NCBI RefSeq assembly: GCF_015679185.1
Contig: NZ_CP064939.1
Location: 806,001-870,000, forward strand
Direction of reading: 5' to 3'
DNA: 64,000 bases
Source: Pedobacter endophyticus
GTDB lineage: Bacteria; Bacteroidota; Bacteroidia; Sphingobacteriales; Sphingobacteriaceae
The notes below the pieces were generated by a model. The model saw nothing but the letters and a program-made list of their open reading frames with translations, was not told the origin of the DNA and did not search any database. Shown piece after piece: positions 52,708 through 61,879 of this stretch (positions are counted from its first letter, which is position 1; each line of letters begins with the position of its first letter). The translations under genes were made by a program, and so were the position numbers.

Positions 52708-53590
52708 TTCGGCGAAAAACCTGTCATCCCAAATCCTTCGTTTCGCTTTCCTTTAGCACAAAACTCTCCAACCACACCGCTACCTTCGTCATTCCCGCGC
52801 AGGCGGTCCCGTACGTACGGGAGTAATGCCTATAACTTCCCCCCTTGTATTAAGATCCCCTACCGATAGCTATCGGTACAAGCTGAGGATGACGACCGTT
52901 CATGGTTGGCGTTTATGCGCTACGCCCTTTCCGTTTCGCTTTCCTTTCGCACAAAACTCTCCAACGGCACTACCACCTCCGTCATTCCCGCGCAGGCGGG
53001 AATCGTATGCTTATATCTTCCCCCCCTTGCATTAAGATCCCCAGTCGAGCTGAGGATGACGACCGTTCATGGTTGGCGTTTATGCGCTACGCCCTTTCCG
53101 TTTCGCTTTCCTTTCGCACAAAACTCTCCGACGGCACCGCCACCTTCGTCATTCCCGCGCAGGCGGTCCCGTACGTACGGGAGTAATGCCTGTAACTTCC
53201 CCCCTCGCGGTAAGATCCCCTACCGATTGCTATCGGTACAAGCTACCAATGACAGAAATTAGAAAGATCGTCATTGCGAGGCACGAAGCAATCTCATTTC
53301 GCAAATCAGATTGCTTCAGCTCACACAAACCCGGCCTCGCTATAAAGTAGCCCCTTTGGGGCAATGACGATTCGGCGAAAAACCTGTCATCCCAAATCCT
53401 TCGTTTCGCTTTCCTTTAGCACAAAACTCTCTAACGGCACCGCCACCTTCGTCATTCCCAGGCAGGCGGTCCCGTACGTACGGGAGTAATGCCTGTAACT
53501 TCCTACCTTGCATTAAGATCCCCAGTCGAGCTGAGGATGACGACCGTTCATGGTTGGCGCCTGCATTGCCAGTACAAAAGCCACTAACTT

Positions 53591-55813
53591 TTAAAGGGTC
53601 AGGCTGAAATCCTTCTCCAGTTTAATATTATTCGAAGCTGTTCCAATCATCAATTTGAAATCGCCTGCTTCGGCTCCCCATTGCAGTTTCTGGTTGTAAA
53701 ACGACAGTTTCTCTTTGTCTATCGTAAAGTTTATCGTTCTGCTCTCACCCGCTTTCAACATCACCTTTTGAAAGTCTTTAAGCTCTTTCACCGGGCGGGC
53801 AACCGACGCAAACTTGTCTTGCAGATACAACTGAACTACTTCTTCGCCATCATATTTTCCTGTATTTTTAAGTGTAAAACTCACCTCAATTTTATCATTC
53901 ATTCCCATTTGCGTTTTATTTAACGTTAGGTTTGAGTAATCGAAAGTGGTGTAGCTCAAGCCGTAACCGAATGCGAACTTCGGGCTGTTCGGCATATCTA
54001 AATAAGCCGAGCGGTAGCGGGTATCTTTATCGTTTTTAGCAGGGCGGCCTGTGCTTAAGTAATTGTAATAAATCGGAATCTGCCCTTCATCCCTCGGAAA
54101 AGTCATTGGCAATTTGCCACTTGGGTTGTAATCGCCGAACAGCACATTAGCCATCGCGTTTCCGGCTTCGCTTCCCAACCACCAGGTGTACATAATGGCG
54201 GGAACGTTGTCGGCTGTCCAATTGAAAATAAGCGGACGGCCCGCCATTACCAACACCACAACGGGCTTTCCGGTGGCTTGTACGGCCTTAATCAGATCTT
54301 CCTGAACGCCTGGAATGCGAATGTGCGCCCGGCTTTTGGCCTCACCGCTCATATCTAAAGTTTCGCCAACGGCCATTACAATTACATCGGCCTGTTTGGC
54401 CACCTGCACCGCTTCGGCAAAACCTGTTTTCGAAGAATCTGCAATTTCGCAACCTTTTGCATAAAGCAACTCGGTGTTGTTGCCAAGCTTATTTTTTAAT
54501 CCCTGATATAACGAAACGAGCTGATCATTTTCCCAGGCAATAGACCAGAAACCCTGCATATCTTTTTCAGACTTGCCCAACGGACCGATAACGGCAATCT
54601 TCTTCAGGCTTTTTGATAAAGGCAAGAGCTGTTTTTCGTTTTTAAGAAGCACAATACTTTTTTCGGCCATTGATAAAGCAGCCTTTCTATTTTCTGTTGA
54701 GTTTAACTCTTTTTCCTGGCGGGCCTCGTTGCTAAAACGGTATGGATCATCGAACAAACCCAATTCGAATTTTTTGCGCAAGATTCTGCGAACGGCATCA
54801 TCAATTAACGCCACGGAAACTTTTTTCTCGGCTACGAGTTTGGCAAGGTTCGGCAGATAACTTCTGCTTTCCATGTCCATGTCGCTCCCGGCGTTTATGG
54901 CAAGTTCTGCGGCCTGTTTCTTATCTTTTGCAAAGCCATGATCTACCATTTCGCCGATCGAGCCCCAATCGCTTACTACAAAGCCTGTGTATTTCCACTT
55001 ACCTTTTAAAATATCACGTTGTAAATAGGCGTTTCCCGTTGCAGGAATTCCGTTCAAGGTGTTAAAGGAGTTCATAAATGTAGCCGCTCCTGCATCAAGT
55101 GCGGCTTTAAATGGCGGCAAATAGGTTTCCCAAAGGGTATGCTCGCTCATATCAACAGCATTGTAATCTCGCCCTGCAATTGCAGCGCCATAAGCGGCGA
55201 AGTGTTTTGCGCAGGCCATAATGGCGTCGAGATTACCCAAACCAGCACCTTGAAAACCTTTTACGCGGGCGAACGCAATCTTCGATCCGAGGTAAGTATC
55301 TTCTCCGGCGCCTTCCATTACCCTTCCCCAACGCGGATCGCGGGCAATATCAACCATCGGAGCGAATGTCCAATGTACGCCTGAAGCGGCTGTTTCTCTC
55401 GCTGCAACCCTCGCCCCGTTTTCCATCGCTGCCAAATCCCAACTTGCGGCCTCGGCCAAGGGAATTGGGAACGTCACGCGGTAGCCGTGGATAACATCTA
55501 AACCAAAAAGCAAGGGAATCTTCATTCTCGATTGCATAGCCACTTCTTGTACTTCGCGGGTTTCTTTGGCGCCACGAACATTGAGCATCGAGCCTAGTTT
55601 ACCATCTCTGATATCTTTTAGTTTGTTCGGATTATTGGTTATCGGCCCCGTGGCATCCCGATCTCCTGTGTATTGGTTAAGCTGACCGATTTTTTCATCA
55701 AGCGTCATCAGTTTTAACACCGAATCCACTTTTCTTTCGATCTTTTTGTTTTGCGCCAAAGCAGCCGAGAAAGGCAAGGTTAATATAAAGGCTAAAGGAA
55801 TATATCTTTTCAT
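53591..55813 (-). CDS. bglX: GH3 beta-glucosidase BglX-like
   Basis: A 740-residue exported retaining glycosidase (signal MKRYIPLAFILTLPFSAALA). The GH3 barrel (about 30-370) has KHFAAYGAAIAGRDYNAVDM and the nucleophile Asp near residue 282 in FVVSDWGSIGEM. The alpha/beta sandwich has the region KPVVVLVMAGRPLIFNW. A fibronectin-like C-terminal domain follows (EVSFTLKNTGKYDGEEVVQL). Domain order and length match periplasmic BglX. In this PUL it could act as beta-glucosidase or beta-xylosidase on released oligosaccharides. Confidence 0.93.
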   Translation of the reverse strand: MKRYIPLAFILTLPFSAALAQNKKIERKVDSVLKLMTLDEKIGQLNQYTGDRDATGPITNNPNKLKDIRDGKLGSMLNVRGAKETREVQEVAMQSRMKIPLLFGLDVIHGYRVTFPIPLAEAASWDLAAMENGARVAARETAASGVHWTFAPMVDIARDPRWGRVMEGAGEDTYLGSKIAFARVKGFQGAGLGNLDAIMACAKHFAAYGAAIAGRDYNAVDMSEHTLWETYLPPFKAALDAGAATFMNSFNTLNGIPATGNAYLQRDILKGKWKYTGFVVSDWGSIGEMVDHGFAKDKKQAAELAINAGSDMDMESRSYLPNLAKLVAEKKVSVALIDDAVRRILRKKFELGLFDDPYRFSNEARQEKELNSTENRKAALSMAEKSIVLLKNEKQLLPLSKSLKKIAVIGPLGKSEKDMQGFWSIAWENDQLVSLYQGLKNKLGNNTELLYAKGCEIADSSKTGFAEAVQVAKQADVIVMAVGETLDMSGEAKSRAHIRIPGVQEDLIKAVQATGKPVVVLVMAGRPLIFNWTADNVPAIMYTWWLGSEAGNAMANVLFGDYNPSGKLPMTFPRDEGQIPIYYNYLSTGRPAKNDKDTRYRSAYLDMPNSPKFAFGYGLSYTTFDYSNLTLNKTQMGMNDKIEVSFTLKNTGKYDGEEVVQLYLQDKFASVARPVKELKDFQKVMLKAGESRTINFTIDKEKLSFYNQKLQWGAEAGDFKLMIGTASNNIKLEKDFSLTL

Positions 55814-55821
55814 ATTTTTTT

Positions 55822-56913
55822 CTATTTAATACCGTCTAAAATCCCCTGGTAAGCAGGTTTGCGTTGATATTGGGCATCAAACGGCAACGGCCAATCGGGG
55901 CGATTGTAGTTAGACGGAATCCAGCTGTCGGCATCGGTTACATTCCATTGGGTTATGCCAAATTGTTGTGCTTTTGGAATGGAATTATAGGCTTTTACGA
56001 TGGCTTTGTATTTTGCGGCCTGCTGATCGGCCAACGCAGTTGTGTAGGTAGCTCCGGCTGTATTATCGGGGTTTAGGGCAATATCAATTTCAGAAATATG
56101 GATTTTCAAACCTGTTGCTGCAGCGGTTGTAATTGCCGTCGCCAGATTGGCATCGGTTTGGGTAACCCTGGTGTGCATTTGCAGCCCGATTCCATCAATC
56201 GGAATGCCCTTGCTTTTTAAACTGTTTACCAGATTTAAAATCGCTGTGCGTTTGGTGGGGCCAAATTCATGTCCATAATCGTTATAAAAAAGCAGCGCAT
56301 TCGGATCGGCCTCGTGTGCGTACTGAAAAGCCCTGCCGATATAATCTGCCCCGAGTTTTTGCACCCAAATGCTGTTTCTGATTGTTCCGTCGTCGGCAAT
56401 GGCTTCGTTAACTACGTCCCAAGAGGCTACCTTGCCCTTAAAGTGGCCGACTACGGTTTGAATGTGGGTTTTTAAGAGGTTTTCCCATTCGGCTGTTGTG
56501 CCCTGAAAATTGTTTACCCAATCTGGCAACGATTTGTACCAGTTTAAAGTATGGCCGTGAACACGCATGCCGTTGGCGTTGGCGAAATCAATCAGGTAAT
56601 CTGCATCGCTCCAGGTGTAAGTATCTTTGCTGGGGTGAAGCGATGCAAATTTCATGGCATTTTCTGCCGTTACGCTGTTAAATTCTTTTATTGTGAGGTT
56701 CCGATAATTAGTGTTCGACTTGAGTAAGCTTACATTTAACGCAGCACCCATTGGAAATGGCATGGCGCTTTTTAATGTAACTTCTTCGGTTTTGGTTGGC
56801 GTTACCGTGCCGGGATCGATGCTTGTACTTTTGTATTTGGCACAAGAGATGCTCAAAAGGGAAATAGATAGTAATAAACCTGAAGCGAGACTAATTTTCG
56901 TTGATGTTTTCAT
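55822..56913 (-). CDS. GH10 endo-1,4-beta-xylanase lipoprotein
   Basis: A 363-residue surface or periplasmic lipoprotein (signal ending LLSISC, Cys at about residue 24). The GH10 barrel carries TAENAMKFASLHP, HGHTLNWY, the acid/base Glu 170 in SWDVVNEAIADD and the nucleophile Glu 275 in IHISEIDIAL. GH10 enzymes cleave beta-1,4-xylan backbones, including decorated ones. It lies 8 bases upstream of bglX. Its presence is the best single clue that the PUL target contains xylan, for example glucuronoxylan. Confidence 0.95.
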   Translation of the reverse strand: MKTSTKISLASGLLLSISLLSISCAKYKSTSIDPGTVTPTKTEEVTLKSAMPFPMGAALNVSLLKSNTNYRNLTIKEFNSVTAENAMKFASLHPSKDTYTWSDADYLIDFANANGMRVHGHTLNWYKSLPDWVNNFQGTTAEWENLLKTHIQTVVGHFKGKVASWDVVNEAIADDGTIRNSIWVQKLGADYIGRAFQYAHEADPNALLFYNDYGHEFGPTKRTAILNLVNSLKSKGIPIDGIGLQMHTRVTQTDANLATAITTAAATGLKIHISEIDIALNPDNTAGATYTTALADQQAAKYKAIVKAYNSIPKAQQFGITQWNVTDADSWIPSNYNRPDWPLPFDAQYQRKPAYQGILDGIK

Positions 56914-57447
56914 TTTTTTCCTGCGTTTTTGTTTCTCATTTTTTTGTCTTTGATACTATCTCCTATTGTTAAATCTTGTCCGAGCCTGAAACTTCCACTG
57001 ACGTTTTTATGCGTCTCGTTGTTGTATAAGGCGCTACATGAACGGTCGTCATTCCCAATTTAATTGGGAATCCTAAAGCGAAAGGAAAAGCCTTAGCTTA
57101 GCTTTAAGATTCCCGCCTGCGTGCCAGTCCGTTCAGGCGGGCGCGGGAAAGACGGAAAGAATAATAAACGTCATTCCAAATTGTTTTTATCTAATAAATT
57201 AAAACTACCATTGATGTTATTTTGCAAAACACTGAGAAGCAGCGCTACAGGCTAACCACCCCTCCCAAAGGGATGCCTTTGGCACAACCCCTCCTAAATT
57301 AGGAGGGGAGTAGCAACTGCACAAACATTTGGTTCTGCAAAAGCTTCAGATTAGCACTGTCCAAGTCCTCCCGATTTCTTCGGGAGGCAAGTGCCAAAGG
57401 CATCCCGTTGGGAGGGCGGTTCCTTTTTACGTCATTCCATACTCATC
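56914..57447. other. intergenic region with nested inverted repeats
   Basis: 534 bases, no gene. ATTCCCAATTTAATTGGGAA (57051 on) is a palindrome with the outer arms of the ATTCCCGC...GCGGGAAT repeat but a different interior. At 57112-57141 the reverse form CCCGCCTG...CAGGCGGG is expanded by about 20 bases. A 155-bp inverted-repeat element follows at 57261-57415. Confidence 0.75.
57261..57415. repeat. 155-bp element with 25-bp terminal inverted repeats
   Basis: The ends (57261-57285, starting CCTCCCAAAGGGATGCC; 57391-57415, ending CATCCCGTTGGGAGG) are inverted complements with one mismatch. Inside are two smaller palindromes, CCCCTCCTAA/TTAGGAGGGG and CCTCCCGA/TTCGGGAGG. No transposase is present. 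Confidence 0.8.
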
Positions 57448-59277
57448 TTATTTGTATTTAACCTGCATTTGATCGTAAAAATCTTTGAGCACATAAAAGG
57501 CCTTTTTCTTTTTACCGGTTTCGCTGATCAAACCTTTACGGTTCCAGAAATTCTGGTAAATGGGATGTTGTCTCCTTGGCGATCTAAAATCGGCCAAAAT
57601 CCAGGGCGTCATTCCGCGTAAGGCACCAATTTTACTTAACATGGTGATTTGATTTTTGTATAAGGCCTCCTGATATTCCTCGCTCCAGCGGGTATTTTCA
57701 TCGGCATGGAAGCCACCCAAAGCGTCGCCACCGAATTCAGTAATTACAACCGGCTTTTTGTACTTAATATCGAAGTTGTATTTAGTAATTTCTGATGGGT
57801 TTCCGCCCCAGTACCAGCCTGCATATTCGTTAAAGCTTACCAAATCGATTTTTTCGCCCAAAGGATCATTCAAAATAATGTTATTCCCTTCGCGGTGAAC
57901 CTCCAAAGCGGCAGCAACCAAACGCGTATCGTCTAGCATTCGTGCGGTTTCGGCAAGGTTGGTCATAAAACTCAAACGTGGGCTGCTCAGCGGCGTTTCG
58001 TTGCCAATCGACCAAACAATAACACTTGCCCGGTTTTTATCGCGAACAATTAAATCGGTAAGCTGTTGTTTGGCATTGGCGTAAGTTGCAGGATTGGTCC
58101 AGCTAATGGTCCAGTAAACCGGCACCTCGGCCCAAACCAAAAGACCCATTTCATCGGCCAAACGAATCATTTCTTCGTTATGCGGGTAGTGCGCCAGGCG
58201 AACATAATTACAGTTCATATCTTTTGCCCATTGCAACATCATGCGCATATCGCCTTCTGAGCGTAAACGACCTGCCAACAAAGGGTTTTCATCATGAATA
58301 GAAATGCCACGTAAAAAAACCGATTTACCGTTTAGCAAAATGCTGTCGCCATCAACCTGAATGGTTCTGAAACCGATCTTATCGTTAATGTCTTCTTTAT
58401 CTGTTTTGATGTTTACGGCATACAATTTCGGGCTTTCGGGCGACCAGAAGCTGAGGTTGTTCCAAGTGAAATCGTCGGCAATTTTTCCTTCGGAATCAGT
58501 TTTGTATTTCTTTTCCAACTTTAACTCCGGAATAGAGAGGGTTACATCTTGATTGGCGGTAGCATCGCTCAATTTTAGGGTAAAGCTTAGCAGATTGTTG
58601 TTTCCCTTTACCAATTGCAGTTTATAATCGCTGATAAAATGATCTGGAAATTCGGCCAGATACACATCGCGGGTGATGCCGCCATAGTTCCACCAATCGG
58701 TGTTTACGGTTGGAATTTCATCTTGCTTGCGGATGTTATCAACCTTTAGTACGATTGAGTTTTCTCCGGCTTTGAGGTTCCCGGTCACATCAAATTGAAA
58801 CGGGGTGAAACCGCCTTTGTGTACGCCCAGTTTTTTACCGTTTAAGTAAACGTGCGCCTCGTAATTTACGGCACCAAAGTAAACGTAGTATTTCTTTCCC
58901 TTTTCGGGTTTTGCATCAAATTTCCGGCGCAGCCAGATATTTCCTTCGTAAAGCTCGAGTCTTTCCGATTGAGAATTCCAGTCGCCGGGAACGTTCATTT
59001 GTGGGGAGTGATCGAAATCGTACTCAATCAATTCCGACTTGTCTTTCTGCACTTTATCGTCGAAATAACCCCCGGTTCCCGTCTTCGATTGATCGAACGG
59101 GTCGTGCCTATAATCGTAATAACCATTTTCATACGGATCGATGATGTAGTTCCACTTTCCGTTTAAACTTTGGATTTTACGGCCCTGAATGTTTTGTATA
59201 GCAGCGACCTGTGCATAACTAGCTGAAGTAAGAAGCGATAAGCAAATTAAAAGTAGGCTATAGGATGATTTAAGCAT
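57448..59277 (-). CDS. GH2 beta-glucuronidase-like hydrolase, 609 aa
   Basis: Exported (signal MLKSSYSLLLICLSLLTSAS). Short GH2 with sugar-binding, Ig and barrel domains only, the size of beta-glucuronidases. Acid/base Glu 427 lies in VIVWSIGNETPLSS and nucleophile Glu 514 in PVVITEFGGDALGG. WWNYGGITRDVYL and YVRLAHYPHNEEMIRLADEM are typical of the family. In this PUL it may release glucuronate for the uxuAB route. Beta-galactosidase activity cannot be excluded. Confidence 0.9.
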   Translation of the reverse strand: MLKSSYSLLLICLSLLTSASYAQVAAIQNIQGRKIQSLNGKWNYIIDPYENGYYDYRHDPFDQSKTGTGGYFDDKVQKDKSELIEYDFDHSPQMNVPGDWNSQSERLELYEGNIWLRRKFDAKPEKGKKYYVYFGAVNYEAHVYLNGKKLGVHKGGFTPFQFDVTGNLKAGENSIVLKVDNIRKQDEIPTVNTDWWNYGGITRDVYLAEFPDHFISDYKLQLVKGNNNLLSFTLKLSDATANQDVTLSIPELKLEKKYKTDSEGKIADDFTWNNLSFWSPESPKLYAVNIKTDKEDINDKIGFRTIQVDGDSILLNGKSVFLRGISIHDENPLLAGRLRSEGDMRMMLQWAKDMNCNYVRLAHYPHNEEMIRLADEMGLLVWAEVPVYWTISWTNPATYANAKQQLTDLIVRDKNRASVIVWSIGNETPLSSPRLSFMTNLAETARMLDDTRLVAAALEVHREGNNIILNDPLGEKIDLVSFNEYAGWYWGGNPSEITKYNFDIKYKKPVVITEFGGDALGGFHADENTRWSEEYQEALYKNQITMLSKIGALRGMTPWILADFRSPRRQHPIYQNFWNRKGLISETGKKKKAFYVLKDFYDQMQVKYK

Positions 59278-60146
59278 AATGTATTTTTTAATATGTAATT
59301 AATTGATCGTTTTCAAAACTAACAATTAATTAAGTGTCTCGAAAGTTAATCAGAGCGCTGAATTATTTTGGTTTCACAAACTGTTAGTAAGCCGCTACGC
59401 GAACTAAAGCTAAATAACAACGTCAATGGCAAAACTATAATGAAAGCTTCCTGCTATCGGCAACGAGGTTTCATAACTACTATGAAAGCTTCCCGCTACC
59501 GGCAGCGAGGTTTCATAACTACTATGAAAGCTTCCCGCTACCGGCAGCGAGGTTTCATAACTACTATGAAAGCTTCCCGCTATCGGCAGCGAGGTTTCAT
59601 AACTACTATGAAAGCGTCCCGCTACCGGCAGCGAGGTAGCGAAGTTGTTTAAGCCTCTCCCTGTTTGCGTTACAGCTTTATCTCTGTTGTACTATCCCTC
59701 CCAATAAAGAATCGGGACAAGTTATCCTTGAAGAGAGGGAACAAAGGCTCTTGCTTTTAACCCAAACTTTAACAGGGTGAAGTTTTAAACTCCTTGTCAT
59801 TCTGAGCATAGCGAAGAATCTGTTTACTACTGCCACAGAACTCTGCCTGCCCGCACACGCTCACTTTTGGGCTTGTCTGTGAACGCACGGCTTTTACTCT
59901 TGTCTGTTCATCCCTCCCGAAAAGTCGGGACAGGTCCTCTTCAAGGAGAGGGAGAAGGAGTAACAAGCCAACCCAATTTCTTTAACAGGGAGAGGTTTTT
60001 GATAACCCCGATTCCGCCCCAAACCACTTTCTTTAACCTCTTCCTCTCTGCGTTACGGCTTTTTACTTCTGTCCTTTGTTTCCCTCTCTCCCGGAGAGGG
60101 ACTTGTACTGCCAGAACAACAACCACTGTCTTTGTCAGGGAGAGGC
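59278..60146. other. repeat-rich gap between SusD and the GH2 gene
   Basis: 869 bases, no gene. It holds the 42-bp tandem array at 59440-59649, a 'cattctgagcatagcgaaga' dispersed repeat near 59798, and several 'tccctctcc...ggagaggga' and 'aacagggagaggtt' copies (59690-60145), the family also seen near 3165-3240. The PUL operon is interrupted here, so processing or an internal promoter is plausible. Confidence 0.7.
59440..59649. repeat. 42-bp tandem repeat, 5 copies
   Basis: Unit starts ATGAAAGCTTCCCGCTACCG and ends TTTCATAACTACT, with minor changes; the fifth copy is degraded at its end. TATGAAA and TTTCATA in each unit are inverted complements, so each unit can form a small hairpin. A 14-residue peptide repeat in one frame is an artefact of the 42-base period. 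Confidence 0.9.
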
Positions 60147-61868
60147 TTAATAACCCGGGTTCTGCCCTAAACCCGGCGCTTTATTTAATTCGTTTTGTGC
60201 TATTGGAAAAAGATAGTTGTTAGCCGTAAAAACCCTGTTTTCAACCGTAAAGGGCGTATAAGTATAGGTTGTTGCGCCCGTTTTGGCAATACGCATTCCG
60301 GTTACCGGTTTATTAAAGGTGGTTTCGCCCTCTTTCCAACGGCGTACATCGTAAAAACGATGTTCTTCGAAACAAAGTTCTACGCGGCGCTCATTATGTA
60401 TTCTTTTTCTCAGTTCGGACTGTGAAGAAATTACATAACCATTTCCTGCCGGATTGGTAGTTTGTAAAGCGGGCATAGCTACACCTGCTCGATTTCTGAT
60501 CAAATTTAACAAGCGTAAAATTTCGGTCTGAGCCGCGGTGCCTTGTGCTTCGTTAAGTGCTTCGGCATAGTTTAACAATACTTCTGCGTACCTGAAGAAA
60601 ATCCACGGGCGACGAACATTGGTTGTGGTTGAAGCCCAGGCGGCATTTTCACTTAAATATTTGCGCATGTAATAACCGGTTTTGGTGGCGTTTACATTCA
60701 AGTTCAGCCCATCTTTGCCACCTACAAAAGTTTCTACAGGTTTGCTTTTAAAGGTCGAACCATTGTACATAATGGCGAAATTTAAACGCGGATCGCGGTT
60801 GGCGTACGGATTGGTGGCTACATAACCCGAAGCACCATCAGAAATTAATCTGCCTGTTGTCTTCATTTCAAAGGCATCTACCAATTCTTGCGTTGGATTG
60901 GTTCTTCCGTTTGCGGCATCGTAACTGACTGGGGCATTGTTCTGCTCAATAGTATTTGTATTTAATGTTTGTGTTGCAAAAATGGTTTCAGAATTGAAGG
61001 CGCCATTGTTCCATAACCAAATGTTAGGATAAGAGCTGTAAATGCTGTGCTTTCCGGTGTCCATTAAACGTTTGGCAGCATCTGCAGCAGCTTGCCATTT
61101 GGTTAAATCGTTGTTTGGGTTATATTGCGGACTGGCGGCATACAGTAAAAGCCGGGCCTTTAAGGCCATTGCGGCGGTTTGCGTGGCCCTTCCCCTGTGG
61201 GCAGTGCTCCATTCAGAAGGCGACAGTGGCAAACGAGAAATCGCCTCTTCACAATCGGCAGAAATTTGCGCTACACATTGATCGAAGGTATTGCGTGGTA
61301 AATCCAAATCGTCATCAACAGTTAATGTGCGGGTAACGATAGGGAAACTTCCGTAACGCTTCAATAATTCGAACTGGAAAAATGCCCTTAAAAAATAGGC
61401 CTGCCCCTCTAACCGATCTACCTGTGAAGCATAGGTTTGGTTAGCAGGATTATTTGCCGGCAAGGTTTCATCGAGCGGAATAACAGCACTTCCATCAACG
61501 TTTTCTAAAAACATATTGGCCTTGCGGATGCCGACGTACATGTCTGCATATACATCATCAAATGTTTTTACCGGGCTCCATGTTCCGTTAGTTATGGTGG
61601 TTATCGATGAGTTTTGATTCGAATTTACCGCCTCATCTGATGCGGAGGCAAACATGGCGCCACCGTTATCTACATTGTAGCGATCGGAAAGTACCGAGTA
61701 AACGTTGTTGAGGAAATTTCGTGCATAATCGGGGTTTGCCCACAATTGCGCCTGCGTAATATCATTTCCCCCGCTAAAAGATCCATCTTGAAGAAATCCA
61801 TCTTTTTTACATCCTGCAATTTGTAGTGCTACAAGGGCAAGCGCCAGATAAAATATATTTTTTTTCAT
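60147..61868 (-). CDS. SusD/RagB-family glycan-binding lipoprotein
   Basis: A 573-residue lipoprotein (signal MKKNIFYLALALVALQIAGC with Cys at residue 20). The SusD helical body includes YFLRAFFQFELLKRYGSFPI and GRATQTAAMALKARLLLYAA. The C-terminal SusD block is IFFRYAEVLLNYAEALNEAQ and RKRIHNERRVELCFEEHRFY, then DVRRWKEGET. It directly follows the SusC gene (12-bp gap) and defines, with it, the uptake complex of the PUL. Confidence 0.95.
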   Translation of the reverse strand: MKKNIFYLALALVALQIAGCKKDGFLQDGSFSGGNDITQAQLWANPDYARNFLNNVYSVLSDRYNVDNGGAMFASASDEAVNSNQNSSITTITNGTWSPVKTFDDVYADMYVGIRKANMFLENVDGSAVIPLDETLPANNPANQTYASQVDRLEGQAYFLRAFFQFELLKRYGSFPIVTRTLTVDDDLDLPRNTFDQCVAQISADCEEAISRLPLSPSEWSTAHRGRATQTAAMALKARLLLYAASPQYNPNNDLTKWQAAADAAKRLMDTGKHSIYSSYPNIWLWNNGAFNSETIFATQTLNTNTIEQNNAPVSYDAANGRTNPTQELVDAFEMKTTGRLISDGASGYVATNPYANRDPRLNFAIMYNGSTFKSKPVETFVGGKDGLNLNVNATKTGYYMRKYLSENAAWASTTTNVRRPWIFFRYAEVLLNYAEALNEAQGTAAQTEILRLLNLIRNRAGVAMPALQTTNPAGNGYVISSQSELRKRIHNERRVELCFEEHRFYDVRRWKEGETTFNKPVTGMRIAKTGATTYTYTPFTVENRVFTANNYLFPIAQNELNKAPGLGQNPGY

Positions 61869-61879
61869 TGTTTTCTCTT

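Larger units (their letters stand above)
52236..53590. repeat. composite array of dispersed repeats inside the PUL
   Basis: 1.35 kb without a gene. The phrase 'gcacaaaactctccaacggc' recurs five times (about 52476, 52757, 52949, 53119, 53419), each followed by 'cgtcattcccgcgcaggcgg'. Four of the five continue with TCCCGTACGTACGGGA, one with the plain 'gaatcg'. Further modules are the 'cgtcattgcgaggcacgaag' hairpin and 'aagatcccc...gaggatgacgacc', with or without TACCGATAGCTATCGGTA. The array splits the GH3 gene from the downstream GH2 gene and may separate transcripts. Confidence 0.9.

Noticed and set aside
52608..53350. Several short frames in the composite repeat array
   Set aside because: All derive from dispersed repeats, overlap one another in different frames and lack protein-like composition.
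59368..59652. 94-residue protein with a 14-residue repeat
   Set aside because: Product of the 42-bp tandem repeat. Strongly basic repeats with no start context and no conserved ends.
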